NCBI GenBank assembly: GCA_018857735.1
Contig: JABMCL010000359.1
Coordinates: forward strand, 62,001-126,000
Length of the DNA stretch: 64,000 nucleotides
Origin: Alviniconcha marisindica
Taxonomy: Eukaryota > Mollusca > Gastropoda > Provannidae
Direction: 5' to 3'
Below are positions 11,222-22,085 of the stretch, piece after piece. Every line of letters starts with the position of its first letter. The first letter of the stretch is position 1. The notes beneath the pieces are model-generated. The model did not search any database. It was not told where the DNA came from and worked only from the letters and a program-made list of their open reading frames with translations. The position numbers and the translations under genes are program-made.

Positions 11222-11262
11222 TGATGGCGCACCACTGTCCCACGAAGGCCCCCTCCTGGTTC
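11201..11262 (-). CDS. Candidate exon, minus strand (unrecognised protein)
   Basis: The minus-strand stretch is bounded by an acceptor-like CCCGGGCCAG at its start and a strong donor (GAAG then GTAAGACC) at its end. Its open frame reads QEGAFVGQWCAIMSDEDEE, ending in an acidic run. Translation could alternatively begin at the internal ATG (MSDEDEE). Neighbouring exons were not found. The acidic start is seen in many unrelated proteins, so no name is offered. The strong donor and its repeated copies are the best evidence. The exon could also be a chance frame in repeat-rich DNA. Confidence 0.35.
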
Positions 11263-11339
11263 CTGGCCCGGGTGGGGGTGGAGTACACTTCTTCCCCTCC
11301 CTCCATTGTGTCACGCGGCGCAGCACCCCGACTGCTCCC

Positions 11340-11880
11340 GTCTTCCACAAGGGAGGAGCGGGTCCTTCCACGAGTGAGTAGCGAGTTCTTCCACAAAGCG
11401 AGGAGCGACTTCTTCCACAAATGGGGAGCGAGTTCTTCCACAAATGGGGAGCGAGTTCTTCCACGAGTGAGGAGGGAGTTCTTCCACAAGTGGGGAACGA
11501 GTTCTTCCACAAGTGGGGAACGAGTTCTTCCACAAATGAGGAGCGAGCGGAGTTCTTCCACAAGTGGGGAACGAGTTCTTCCACAAATGAGAAGCGAGCC
11601 CTTCCAAAAAAATAGGGAGCGAGCTCTTCCACAAATGAGGAACGAGTTCTTCCAAAAAAAATAGGGAGCGAGCTCTTCCACAAATGAGGAGCGAGTTCTT
11701 CCACGAATGAGGAGCGAGCTTTGGCACGTAGCGGTTTCTTTCACAAATTAATGAGAAGCGAATTCTTCCACAAATGAGAGAGTTCTTCCACAACTGAGGA
11801 GCGGGTTGTTGTTTTTCACGAATGAGGAGCGGGTTCTTCCACAAATGAGGAGCGGGTTCTTCCACAACTGAGGAAGGAGA
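11340..11880. repeat. About 23-bp minisatellite, 20 or more copies
   Basis: The unit GGAGCGAGTTCTTCCACAAA (plus a few bases) repeats with substitutions and occasional insertions. Minus-strand frames up to 232 codons cross it in several phases, showing that openness comes from the unit lacking stops, not from selection. Confidence 0.93.
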
Positions 11881-12387
11881 CTAAGGTTTGCCAGCGCTGT
11901 CGTGGCCAGCGGCTAAAACCACAGCCACAGGGATGACCCGGAAACCACAGCCCTCTTCGTCTGGTTGCGTGGGCGTGCGGCATTGAAACGAGGAGATGAC
12001 GTTACTGCTACTCGTCTCGTGGCTGATTATGAGTTTCCTTTTTGAGATAATTGCTTACTTATGCTTCGTCTTCCAATAACGTTGTTTCAAACACGCCGAT
12101 GTTTTCATGCAGCTTTGTTGTCGGGGTTTTGTTTCTGTTTTTCCCTCCTTTTGTCCTCCTCGGGGCCTCCAGCTGCCTAGCTTTTCGAAGAAGCAGCAAA
12201 TGTTGGTGATCTCTCTGTTCGGATAAGTCTTTAAAAAATATATATATATATAAAATATAAAAAAAAAGAAGAAGAAAGAAAGAAAAAACACACAAACAAA
12301 ACTAGAACAGAGACGAAACCAAAACCGACTGTCCACTGGCGTGTGTGTGTGTGTGTGTTTGTGTGTGTATGTGTGTATGTGTGTGTG

Positions 12388-12421
<34 letters not shown>

Positions 12422-12670
12422 TATTTCACTTGTTAGCGATACTCTCAGTTTTAACTAGTCTTTTTTTTTTTTTTTTCCTTTTTTTTCTTCCGTTTCCTGT
12501 TGTGCTTCTCGTGCTGCTCTTATTTTTAGAAGCGATAATTTTGCCGTTTCCGCTGACAGAAGGACAGGGATGGCAAGAGGCGGGAAAGACGTGTAATTAA
12601 AGAGTGCCGGCTCGTGCTCTGCCGTTGTCCGTCCGTATCGATCTTTCCATGACCGTAGCTCTGAGCACGG
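11881..12670. repeat. Intergenic with AT, GT and GA microsatellites
   Basis: No gene seen. A TA run with A-rich flank lies at 12236-12290, GT/GA blocks at 12341-12420 and a T run at 12463-12486. Confidence 0.6.
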
Positions 12671-12895
12671 TGTGAGCGACTGTGTGCCTCCTGGCTGTGT
12701 CTGTGTTGCTGCCTGGCTGTTTCTGCGAGCTTTCGGGCTGTTTCTGTGCGCTTCCTGGCTGTGTCTGTGTTGCTGCCGGACTGTTTCTGAACGCTTTCGG
12801 GCTTTTGTGATCTTCCTGGCTGTTTTCGTGACCTTTCTGGCAGTTCCTGCGAGCCTCCTGATTGGTCCTGTGAGCTTTCTGGCCGTGTCGGTGAG
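12671..12895. repeat. About 24-bp degenerate minisatellite
   Basis: Units of the type CTTCCTGGCTGTGTCTGTG recur with variation about nine times. The minus frame is Gln/Ser/Pro-rich with a loose eight-residue period, an expected effect of the repeat. Confidence 0.7.
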
Positions 12896-12898
12896 GGA

Positions 12899-13285
12899 GG
12901 TTTGGGGTTGCCCGTTTCACACCTTGATGTGACACTGCAGTCACTTCATCCACAGGTTTGGGGTTGCCTGTTTCACACCTTGATGTGACACTGCAGTCAC
13001 TTCCTCCGCAGGTTTGGGGTTGCCTGTTTCACGCCTTGATGTGACACTGCAGTCACTTCATCCACAGGTTTGGGGTTGCCTGTTTCACACCTTGATGTGA
13101 CACTGCAGTCACTTCCTCCGCAGGTTTGGGGTTGCCTGTTTCACACCTTGATGTGACACTGCAGTCACTTCCTCCGCAGGTTTGGGGTTGCCTGTTTCAC
13201 ACCGTGATGTGACACTGCAGTCACTTCCTCCGCAGGTTTGGGGTTGCCTGTTTCACACCTTTATGTGACACTGCAATCACTTCAT
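12899..13285. repeat. 56-bp minisatellite, seven near-identical copies
   Basis: The unit begins GTTTGGGGTTGCCTGTTTCA, continues CACCTTGATGTGACACTGCA and ends CTTCCTCCGCAG. Copies are spaced exactly 56 bp from about 12900. Two alternating variants (CATCCACAG and CCTCCGCAG) suggest duplication of two-unit blocks. Confidence 0.93.
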
Positions 13286-13985
13286 TCGAAGACACGCATC
13301 ACACAGATTAGGGGTTGTGGAATTGCAATGAAAGCACCGCATTCAAGGCGTGCATCCACAAGTTTCGGGCCAGTTGTCACGCCTTCAGATGGCACGCACT
13401 GAAAGCACCAGAGACACGGGTCCAGAAGGTGTACTCCCCGTTTAGATGACTTTTTCACACACACTGAAGTGACACTGAAATCATTGCACCCCAAAAACGT
13501 GAATCCGCAAGGTTCACTTTCAGGTTACTTAGTCGTATTTCGAAGAGACACGAACAACACTGCGCCGTACGACATGCATCCGTACGTTGTGTGTGTGTGT
13601 GTGTGTTGAATCTTCCACTCTTGGAGTGACGCCGAAATTACCCGAAGACGTGCTTCCACAGTGGTACCTTGAAGTAACACTGACCACACTGCACCCAAAG
13701 ACGCGCCTGGCTGCTTCCCACACCTCGAAGGAGCACTACAGTCATCGCACCCAAAGATATAGAACACACATACGCATCCACAAAGTTTGGGTTGCCTGTT
13801 TTAACCCTTGCAGATCACGCCAAAATCACCGGTTGACAGCGAAAGCACTGCACTCGGAGACGCGCATCCAGCAGTTGCGGGTCACCTGTCTCACATAAAT
13901 CTCTGCAAGCCGCACTGAAATAACCGCTCCCGAAAGACCTGCACCGTGAGTTTCAGGTTACCTGCCTCACACCTTTAAAAGGACA
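13286..13985. repeat. Decayed continuation of the 56-bp array
   Basis: Motifs such as GCATCCACA, GGGTTGCCTGTTT, CACACCT and GACACTGAAATCA recur at irregular spacing, consistent with older, heavily diverged copies of the preceding unit. A GT run lies at 13586-13606. Confidence 0.6.
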
Positions 13986-14869
13986 TTGATCGAAGAAAAG
14001 GGAGGAGAGAGAGAGAGAGAGAAAAAATCTCTATCTGCGCCCAAAAGGACACGTACGGCCGCTTGCGCGCCACACCTCTCGGAAAGTGGAACCTTGGTCT
14101 CGCTTAAGCTTACGGGCCAACTGTTTGTCTTCGCCTTGCCCCCCACCCCCAACACACACAACCCCACCCCGCCTTGGCTTCTTACCTTGCCTTCTCTAAG
14201 ATAAACGTGTGGGGGAGGGCGCGGCGTGTAAGTAGGTAGGTAAGCATAATCTCTTTTCTATGGCTGCCGACGACACGACCACCACAAGGCAGGCGCCTTC
14301 TTGCTCAAAACAGGCCGCATTCATTTCCCCCCCCCGTGTCTCACCTGCTCAATATAGTTCCATCTCATAGAGAACCCCCAGCCATGGACCTATAGGTCCA
14401 TGCCCCCACCCCCGAGATACCACCCCTACTCCGATCTTCTTGACAGTTCTGCCTCCCCCATACCATTCTCTCTGTATATTTATATATTTCTCTTGTGTGT
14501 AGTAGGGTGCTTCTAAATATGTTTATCTTGCCGAAAAGGCCGGCGTTGTTGGCGCTGTGCATTCAACGCGGTTTAAATGCCGGCCCGTGACAAAAGGGAG
14601 GGGGGGGTCTAGAACTGAACGGCCGCGGTCTTGGAGTGGGGGTCCGTTTTGGGAGCGATAAGGTGACAGGGGTGGCAGCCAGGGCCCTTGTTGGGGTGGA
14701 AGGGACGGGTACGCCGCTGACTGTGGTAATGGGCAGGACAAACAGTGGTGAGTCGGTACTGCGGCGCGGCCAACGTTCATTTTGGTTAGTGTCGGGGTTT
14801 GAGGGGAAACTGAAAGTGTGTAGTCACGGTAGTTGTCACCGTCGCCGGAGAGGGTCGAGTCGTTGTCAG
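13986..14869. other. Intergenic, no gene recognised
   Basis: Mixed GC-rich sequence. It contains a GA run near 14008-14025 and a perfect 20-bp palindrome at 14383-14402. Open frames near 14523-14917 lack domains or splice support. Confidence 0.5.
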
Positions 14870-15325
14870 CGTTTTGGAGCTTCTGCCCGCTCCCCTACTT
14901 TTGGACCGGTCGCGTAGACCCTGGCGGGTTGTCGTCCACTCTCGGGGCTTCTGTCCGCTTTTTTTGTTTTGATCAAGCGTTCTGGAGCTTCTGTCCGCTC
15001 TCCGACTTTTTGACCGGTCGCGTAGACCTTAGTTGAGCTGTCCACTCTCTGGGGGCTTCTGTCCGACTTTCTTCTTCTTCTTTTTTTTGGGGGGGGGGCG
15101 GGGGCGGACAAGGCGTTCTGGAGCTTCTGTCCGCTCTCTGGCTTTTTGACCGGTCGCATTGACCCTGACGGGTGGTTGTCCGCTCTCGGGGCTTCTGTCC
15201 GACTTTTTTGGGGGGCCGACAAGGCGTTCTGGAGCTTCTGTCCGCTCTCTGACTTTTTGACCGGTCGTATTGACCCTGACGGGTTGTCCGCCGTCAGGGC
15301 TTCTGTCCGAATTTGGGGGGGAAGG
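14870..15325. repeat. About 110-bp tandem repeat, four copies
   Basis: Copies start near 14871, 14979, 15114 and 15224. Each carries GGAGCTTCTGTCCGCTCTC, GACTTTTTGACCGGTCG, a GACCCTGACGGGTTGTCC-like block and GGGGCTTCTGTCCGA, followed by a variable T/G homopolymer that accounts for the differing lengths. Confidence 0.88.
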
Positions 15326-15339
15326 CGCCTCGTTGACCA

Positions 15340-15432
15340 GAGCTCAGGAGCTGTGTGAAAGTCGAGGTGGCCGTCCTGGGCTCAGCTCCCCGTCCCTAAT
15401 AGTCCTTATGGTTTCTGTGGACGTCAAGCGAA
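15340..15432 (+). mobile_element. SINE family B fragment joined to the shared 3' module
   Basis: GAGCTCAGGAGCTGTGTGAA and GTCGAGGTGGCCGTCCTGGG match the family B head. They are followed by CCCCGTCCCTAATAG and TTTCTGTGGACGTCAAGC, the module shared with family A. Confidence 0.7.
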
Positions 15433-15579
15433 CTTGAACCTCTGTGACTCCTTGTGGGATGTTCCGCACAGGAAGTCCCACAGGAGTCACCGAGGCGCCT
15501 TATCCGATCCACAAGACGCGGATGTCAAGCCGTGATCAACGCACGTGGTGGCCACACACTGTCCTCATTCTTCTTTGTT

Positions 15580-15980
15580 GCTTTATGTCCACGGAAGCGA
15601 GATGGCTTATTAGGGACGGGGACAGAGTGGGAAGGGGGACGAAAGAGTGAAGGCTCGACCGCGGAAACCGCCCGAAAAAGACCGGAGGGACCGTGGACCG
15701 CCGCCAGAACAATGGAAGTGTTAAGGCGGTGTCCCTCGCCATTGCCAGCGACTTGTGCACTGCGCAGTTGCTGTTTCAACTGGTGCATAGGCAGAGTCAC
15801 AAAGACAATGTCCGTTGCACTGCTGTTGACGAACAACTTGGACAACTCAAAGCAAAAGAAGTCCAACTCTCTTAGCCCAGCTCCACCTCCCTTCTCACGA
15901 TCTCTTCTGGGCTAATTTGAAGGTCCAGCTCCACCTCCTTCCTCTAAGATCTCTTGATCTTTTGATCTCGCCAGGAACCT
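15580..15980 (-). mobile_element. Dispersed element family C, copy 2
   Basis: Reverse complement of the copies at 9721-10131 and 57487-57895, over about 400 bp with few differences. The left end carries the complemented 3' module (CCACGGAAGCGAGATGG, TTATTAGGGACGGGG) and the right end reads GATCTTTTGATCTCGCCAGG. The 153-codon plus frame crossing it is not conserved as protein. Confidence 0.85.
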
Positions 15981-16019
15981 TGACGGTCCTCAGCATGGGC
16001 CTCCGTATTATACTGTAGG

Positions 16020-16335
16020 CCCATAGGTCCGTGGCTTGGTCACCGCCATTCGATTCCGCTTCGGCCCTCGCCCCTCGCCCCTCTTCAAAGGCTGTGTTCT
16101 GTGCATGAACACTGCTGTCTGGTGACTTTGTCCCTCGCAGTTAATGAAACATTAAAGTGGCTTTCCGGCATCGCTGCCCATCTGAACGCGGGAGTCATTC
16201 TGGTGGTGACAGTGCAGCGTTAGGTACAGTCTCCCACTCCCCACCCACCGCCTGGGATCTCGGGTCCCCGGCAGTACTTCTTCGGAGACAACTCGGCGTT
16301 GAGCAAGTTGAACCAAACCAAGTTCAAACGAATCG
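16020..16335 (+). mobile_element. Chimeric SINE: family A body with a different tail
   Basis: The body (TTAATGAAACATTAAAGTGG, CATCGCTGCCCATCTGAA, GAGTCATTCTGGTGGTGACA) is that of family A, preceded by a degenerate tRNA-like B box (ATTCGATTCCG). The 3' part is unlike family A: TGGGATCTCGGGTCCCCGGC then CGGAGACAACTCGGCGTTGA, matching 22015-22082 and 21530-21570. Confidence 0.7.
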
Positions 16336-17099
16336 ACGAATTGGGGGGGGGGTGCTCCTCGTCGGCCTTTTAAGTACATAATGTTAATAATGTAGGTGTC
16401 GTGCAACCCCCCCCCCCTTCGACCCCTCGTCCCCCGGTCCCCAAGCCCACTTAACCCCATGTAGCACACGTCTGGCAGGCCGGAGATTGATAGCACAGTG
16501 TCTCTGCATGGCCACACTGGGGCCCGTCCAAGCAGAAGAAGCACAAGACTCGAGAAGATCGCCTTACGTGCTGTGGGTCTAGCACGGTGTGAACATAGCT
16601 GAGCACTGCTCAATAAAAAGAATCAAGTGTCCTTATGTCAGCTCTGGCCCGCACTCCCGCCCTCCTCCTCCTCCTCAGTCCCCACCCTCTCCACCTCGAT
16701 ATGGGGTACAGTCATACAGTGTTTGTGCGCTCTTTTACTTTGTCTCTGCCCCCCCTCCCCCGCCCCGACCCCCTCGCCTCACCCCCTTCGATCGTTTCTT
16801 CTTTGTTGAGTGTGTAAACACGAAGACTAGTTGGTCCACTAGTTTTTTTAAAGCACGCCACTTACTGGATCTAGCTCATCAAAAAGAGTGTCACTCCGGT
16901 GCACCCAGATTCAGTTCTCTCCCTTTATAGGCGCGCTTTCATTCATTCTCTCCCTCCCTCCCTCTCTTTCTCTCTCTCTCTCTCTCACACACACACGCAC
17001 GCATGCACGCACGCACGCACGCACGCACACATATTTATAATGCCTTGTAATTTTGTACTCATCGGTAGCTTCACAAGGACTAGTTAGGTTTGGCTGAAC
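16336..17099. repeat. Intergenic with CT/CA and GCAC microsatellites
   Basis: No gene seen. C-rich segments lie at 16404-16420 and 16748-16790, and a CT then CA/CGCA compound microsatellite at 16950-17032. Confidence 0.6.
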
Positions 17100-17125
17100 C
17101 TACTGCAGTCCTTGTAAAATAAACT

Positions 17126-17173
<48 letters not shown>

Positions 17174-17300
17174 GTTATACCTATTAATTGTTTTGGTTTT
17201 TACTCATCAGTATCTTAGTAAGGACTAGTTAGACAGGTTTGGCTGAAATTAAACTACAGTCCTTGTAAAATAAAGTGTTCGAGTTCGAGTTCTCTGTCTT
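17072..17300 (+). repeat. Duplicated retrotransposon-like 3' tail with (CT)n
   Basis: Two copies of AAGGACTAGTTAGGTTTGGCT-type sequence followed by CTACAGTCCTTGTAAAATAA lie at about 17075-17125 and 17217-17275, separated by a CT run (17129-17171). The second ends in TTCGAGTTCGAGTTC, as at 145-170. The pairing AAGGACT and AGTCCTT gives a terminal stem. Confidence 0.55.
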
Positions 17301-17582
17301 TCCTTCACTCTCTGTACGGAGTCTGGTCATAGACTCCATATAAGGAGCTAGGAGAGTTATGCACGATCGTGCGTGGTCACCACATGGATCGGTGACCGTT
17401 ACCTGCTAGCCTTTGCGCCCTCCCCGACAGTTCTCCGAAGTCAGAATTCTGTGCAGACTCTAATTTTAATGTCGAAGTTGGAAGAAGAAAAGAAAAAAGA
17501 AAAAAACGTTGAGGTTTGGTAGGTGGGCCGATGCGACAGTGGACTAGGCTGGCAGGCAGAAACTGGTTTTGTTTTTGTTTGT
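17301..17582. other. Intergenic, no gene seen
   Basis: Nothing recognised apart from A-rich runs near 17485-17505. Confidence 0.5.
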
Positions 17583-17915
17583 TGATCGCTTTTACTATAG
17601 CGCTATTTTCCGTTCTTGAGCAGACTCACTGCGCTTGCATGTGCTTCTACATGAATGACCAGCTTTTTATAGCGCGTTTTTGACTATCCACCGAAGTGGT
17701 GTATTTACAGCGCTGGTATGGTTGGTGCCACATGGAGCTGCTGCCATCTCGGCGCACGTACGTTCCTGGTACACCATACAACCATGCCACCGAGCCACTT
17801 CATGCAAAGCCACAGACGTATGGTGCATGTGTGTTTAGCTGTAACCTGCCACCTACACCGTTGGCAGAATGGCCGGGATCTTTTAGGTGCTACTGCGGGT
17901 ACCTGTGTTGAGCGC
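17583..17915 (-). mobile_element. SINE family D, copy 2 (head missing)
   Basis: Matches 29080-29400 closely: TTGAGCAGACTCACTGCGCT, TTTTTATAGCGCGTTTTTGA, CCACCGAAGTGGTGTA, TGCCACATGGAGCTGC, CTTCATGCAAAGCCAC and AGCTGTAACCTGCCACCT. It ends before the tRNA-like head. Confidence 0.82.
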
Positions 17916-18602
17916 CATGATGGTGTCGTCAGTGATGGACAAGCGTCGTGGGATGAAGACTGGCGCCTCGTCGTCGGATGTCGACGTTACAGCCGTCGTC
18001 TCCATCTTCACCTGGCTGTCTTGGGTCTTGAAACGCGGCTGATCGTGGCCGGGATGGTGGTGGTGGTGGTGTCGTCGTCGACTGGCTTACGTCACTGAGT
18101 TGGTGGACATGGCGCCTTTTGCCTGAAACTGTGGACAGTGAGTCTGTAGCGTTTACCCTCAGTAGCGGTGGCGTGGGTCTGTTTTAGGAGGTACTGTGGC
18201 GTAAGGTCATAATGATAATACTGCCCTTTTGTTTCGTATGAAACAGTAGCTATTCCACCTTTTGTCTAAAAAAGGGGTGCCGGTTGGTATTCCGACTTTG
18301 ATTTGAGGCAGTGCATACTCCGCCGTTTGTCCTAAACAGCGGACATTGTGCTTTCGTCAGAAGCAGTAGGTCTTCTGCATGAGACAGGACTGTGGCCATT
18401 CTGCCTTTTGTTTGAAACGGTGATGTGGGCATCCTTTCTTTTGTCTGAAATAATGGTCAACGTACCAGCATCTCCTAACCTTAAGTGCCTTAAACAAAAC
18501 AAAAACAAAAAGAACTTAAAAAATTAATACATTTACAAGGCATTTTTGAAGGCATCTTTACCTCTCTAACTAACATTGACTAATTTGCGTTTCATGTTTA
18601 TG

Positions 18603-18604
<2 letters not shown>
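17916..18604. other. Intergenic, loose imperfect repeats
   Basis: From 18150 to 18470, CCTTTTGTTTGAAACAGT-like elements recur at irregular 40-60 bp spacing, suggesting a very old tandem repeat. No gene was recognised; the 126-codon frame at 17718 starts inside the SINE. Confidence 0.45.

Positions 18605-18650
<46 letters not shown>
18605..18650. repeat. (CA)n microsatellite
   Basis: About 44 bp of CA, followed by AT-rich sequence and short GT/TATA runs to 18810. Confidence 0.95.
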
Positions 18651-18810
18651 ATATAACTGTTCTTTGAATTTTAAAATATACAATATGTGTTATTGTGTAC
18701 TGTGATGTGGTTAATGTTCAGCCACGTTTTAATTTCTCTGATGAGATAATAATCTTGAATGTATGTGTGTGTGTATATATAAGTGTGTGTGTATGTGCGT
18801 GTGTGTGTGC

Positions 18811-19775
18811 GGACGTTATTTATGTTTGAATTGATTTGGTTGATTTGACGTGAGTAAGGGTTTGCACACGAGAAGAGTTTTGAAATGGGTGTTTGCATGT
18901 GACAGAGTCTGATCACCCCGAGGTGAGCCTTGCGGCGGACAGGACGTAAAAACCCAATCACTAACGTTTCTGAAACAGTACTGTGGACATTCTGCACTAG
19001 CTTACGGGGATTGGGGGGGCTATCTGTCTATTTTTGCATACGTCTGGTGGTTCTGTAACATAACGTAATGGAAATTTGATTTGACACCGAAAATGGGAGA
19101 AGAATTCTACAAGGCCTGGTAGAGCTGTCACCTGTAGAGCTGCCAGCGATGGTGCTCACTACGTTCTACTTCTAGGATCGACTTCACTGAGGTCAAATCG
19201 GCCGGGATGGAGCATTCCGTTCATTCCGCGCTCGCTGCATTTTCACCGGTTAACAGCTGAAGCCCAGTAAAAAATAAAATTAAAAAATAATTAAATGTCC
19301 TTTTGGCACATCTGAATACTTGTACTTTTTTTTTTTTTTTTTTTTTAAATCCAGATCTGCACTTCTGCGGTGCGTACGTCGCGTAAAAATTCGTCTGCAT
19401 GTTGACCATGGTGACTGTTGTCAAGGGGACACTACCCAGTGTAGTCTAAAATATTTGCGCGCTCCGCGAGGAAACTTTCTGCTCTCTCGCATTGAAGAGT
19501 GGGTCTGTTTAGCGACGAGGCTGGTGTGCACCGTAAAGACGGTGTGTGCTGGCTGCATCGTCGGCAGTGCGGAGGTGATCATTATTGTTCGGGTTCAGGT
19601 GCGTGCTGTGCTGGCGAAGGAATGCAAGTTTTGTAATTTTATATGTAATTATATATAATCAGTGCGGATTCCACCGTGACGTGGACAGAGGCTTGAAATA
19701 GTCGCTGAGATGTTGATTATTGAGTAACCAAGTTTCAGTAGTCCGTATAATTATTTGTGTGTGCAGGTGCCTCTG
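18811..19775. other. Intergenic, no gene seen
   Basis: A repeat tail (CCGAGGTGAGCC, GGACAGGACGTAAAAACCCA) at about 18915-18965 resembles tails at 28950 and 48615. A T24 tract lies at 19326-19347. The 112-codon frame at 19320 begins in that tract and has no support. Confidence 0.5.
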
Positions 19776-19853
19776 TTGTGTGTGTGTGTGTGTGTGTGTG
19801 TGCAGGTGCATCTGTTGTGTGTGTGTGTGTGTGTGTGTGTGCAGGTGCCTCTG

Positions 19854-19914
<61 letters not shown>

Positions 19915-19926
19915 GCAGGTGCTCTG

Positions 19927-19982
<56 letters not shown>

Positions 19983-19995
19983 GTGCCTCTGTTGT
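19776..19995. repeat. (GT)n array interrupted by CAGGTGCCTCTGTT
   Basis: GT blocks are separated by five near-identical 14-base interruptions (CAGGTGCCTCTGTT and variants). It is a higher-order repeat whose unit length varies with the GT count. Frames across it are Cys-Val artefacts. Confidence 0.93.
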
Positions 19996-21600
19996 GTGTG
20001 CGTGCGTGCGTCCGTGCGTAGAATAGTCTCTACGGACGTTTTGCGCTTTATAAATTACTTTAATTCATTATTATTATTAATCAGTAGCCTAACCAGAGTA
20101 ACGAATGTACGTTTGCCCGCTGTTACAAGTCAAGTTCGCGCTTGACTGGGAGCTGAAGTATCGAGACTCAAATGTCAGTTCTTTGCTTCTTCTTTTTGCC
20201 TGGAAGTTCGTCTCCACAGCAAACCGTCACCAAAAGAACTCCTTGCTGCACTCGTCGATGAAGCTGCTCTTCATTGTCCATTGTCCCTACCGTCTCGTTG
20301 GCGCTGTGGCCGGGAAGGCGCTGCCGATCGACCGCAAGGACACAATGCACGGGCCTTTAACGGACTTCATCAGCATTGGGCTCTTACGTCGGGAAGCTAG
20401 CTGAAAGCGACTGTCTGTCTCGTTCGCGTGACCTGAAGCTAGCGACGTGCCGTTGTCTTAATTGTTAGGATTGGACGACTCCCCTTTTTTTTTTTTCCTC
20501 CTCACCTGTATTCGCAACTTTTGTTCACGCGCAGTGTCTCGATGCAAGGGCGATGCCGTGTCTGGCCTCGGTTGACTGAGTTTTAGCGCCGTTGTAATGA
20601 TTTATTTCACGCTTTCTCGCTCGACTGTTTTCACGGGTGCTCCCGTTCAAAGCCTGCATTTCTGTCTCATAAGACAGGAAGACTCGCAAACTCCAAGCAC
20701 TGGTTTACGACATCCTTCCTTCAACCATTGCCGTATTTAGTTACGCCATAGGGTCCAGAAAACTGTCAGCTAACGAGCAGTTTTTATTTTTATTATTGGT
20801 GCTCAAACAGTAGTAAGTTTGTTACAAACAACTCAGATAAAACAAGGCGCGTCATTTACAGCCGCCAACAAAATTTACACCAGCACAAATACAAGCACAA
20901 TCGTTTGCACCTCTTCTTTCGTTTTTACCCTTGGTGGATGCGTCTCATGTTTACGTGCGTGCTTTGGCGCTAGGTTGCTTCTACAGTCATATTAGTACCC
21001 GAACCTTTCGGAGGGCGCTGACCGCGTCGCTGGACAGCTGCGCGGAGATAAAGAGTGCCCCTTCAGTGGCGTAACCAAATCTGGCAGAGTTTGGAGGAAG
21101 ATGCCGGAAAGCGACGCTCGGAGTGTGGAAGACTCGTTCAGCCCACTGTTCAGGGCAGCGTCATGGCTCACGGCGTCATGGCACGTGAAACGTGTGAATA
21201 CAGCGTGACTAGGGCATTGGAGGTGACTAGCTTGCGAATGGGTGGTTATCTTCTTCTGGTTGAAACAAGGTTTGTTCGCGTTCATGTAAATATGGACAAG
21301 CATTATCTACATGAGCGTTAAACAAGGTAGGCTTACTGCCAACGCTCATAAATATATTAACTAAGCGACCCGATCAGAAGAACGGGAAAGACCGCCACCA
21401 CCAGAACAATAGATAATTACTTATTAAGGTGGTGGGGAGCTCGCCAGTGTAGAGCAACTTCCGGTACACCGCTTGCTCTGTCAACAGTTGTGGAAGACAA
21501 GAGTCCACAGAAACAATTGCTGAGAAAACTTCGGAGACAACTGGGCGTTAAACAAGTGTAACCAAAACTACTAGTAAAGGCGATGTTGACACTGGGGTGT
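19996..21600. other. Intergenic, no gene recognised
   Basis: Mixed sequence. At 21085-21127 lies a single diverged relative of the non-SINE half of the 1187-1745 minisatellite (GGAAGATGCCGGAAAGCGA, GGAGTGTGG). A SINE tail (CTTCGGAGACAACTGGGCGT) lies at 21530-21565. The 99-codon frame at 20105 has no recognised domain or splice context. Confidence 0.5.
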
Positions 21601-21608
21601 CCGTAAAA

Positions 21609-21616
<8 letters not shown>

Positions 21617-21669
<53 letters not shown>

Positions 21670-21670
21670 T
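21617..21670. repeat. (AT)n microsatellite
   Basis: About 50 bp of alternating AT, then TTTATTTATTG. Confidence 0.97.
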
Positions 21671-21770
21671 TATTGCGTGGAATGCAGATGTCGGGGAGCA
21701 TGAACTGCGTGCTCTGAAAATAGGTGTCAGCAGTTTGAACAGGTGACGGCAACAGGCTTAGTGTCTAGAT

Positions 21771-21963
21771 TTACAAAAGGGACCACGGCTCCCCGCAGGC
21801 ACAGGGCACGGATTCGTCGTTGTCAGTGTACTCGCTGTACTTCAGGCCAGTGCGGAAGGGTCCGGTCTTCTTCCTTGGCACGCATTTACAGCCGAAATGG
21901 GCGTCTTTTGCTGACGTGTACAGTTCCAACCGCCGGCACATGCTTACCGCGATCAGATCGGTC
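21771..21963 (-). CDS. Candidate terminal exon, cysteine-rich, minus strand
   Basis: On the minus strand an acceptor-like stretch (GTAAGCTGCAG) is followed by 63 codons and a TAA. Composition is balanced and protein-like, with five cysteines in a C, CKC, CAC pattern (FGCKCVPRKKTGPF and SVPCACGEPW). Such spacing is typical of secreted disulphide-bonded domains, but I could not assign a family. The incoming phase would be 2. No upstream exon was identified. The sequence is GC-rich and not repeated elsewhere in the window, unlike most nearby DNA. Confidence 0.35.
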
Positions 21964-22009
21964 CTGCAGCTTACGGTACCTTCTTCCACCCCCTCCCCCC
22001 TCCCCCTCA

Positions 22010-22085
22010 ACCCTCCTTCCTGGGATCTCGGTCCCCGTCCGCCAGCACCTCTCCGGAGACGATCCGGCGTTAAACAATTAGCCTG
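22010..22085 (+). mobile_element. SINE 3' tail fragment
   Basis: TCCTGGGATCTCGGTCCCCG then CTCTCCGGAGACGATCCGGC and GTTAAACAA match the tail of the chimeric SINE at 16250-16330. No head or body is present. Confidence 0.6.

Noticed and set aside
11046..11865. Minus-strand frames of 178-232 codons
   Set aside because: They cross a 23-bp minisatellite that is open in several phases; only the short splice-bounded part at 11201-11262 was kept.
12899..13285. CRISPR-like array
   Set aside because: Copies are contiguous with no unique spacers and the DNA is eukaryotic.
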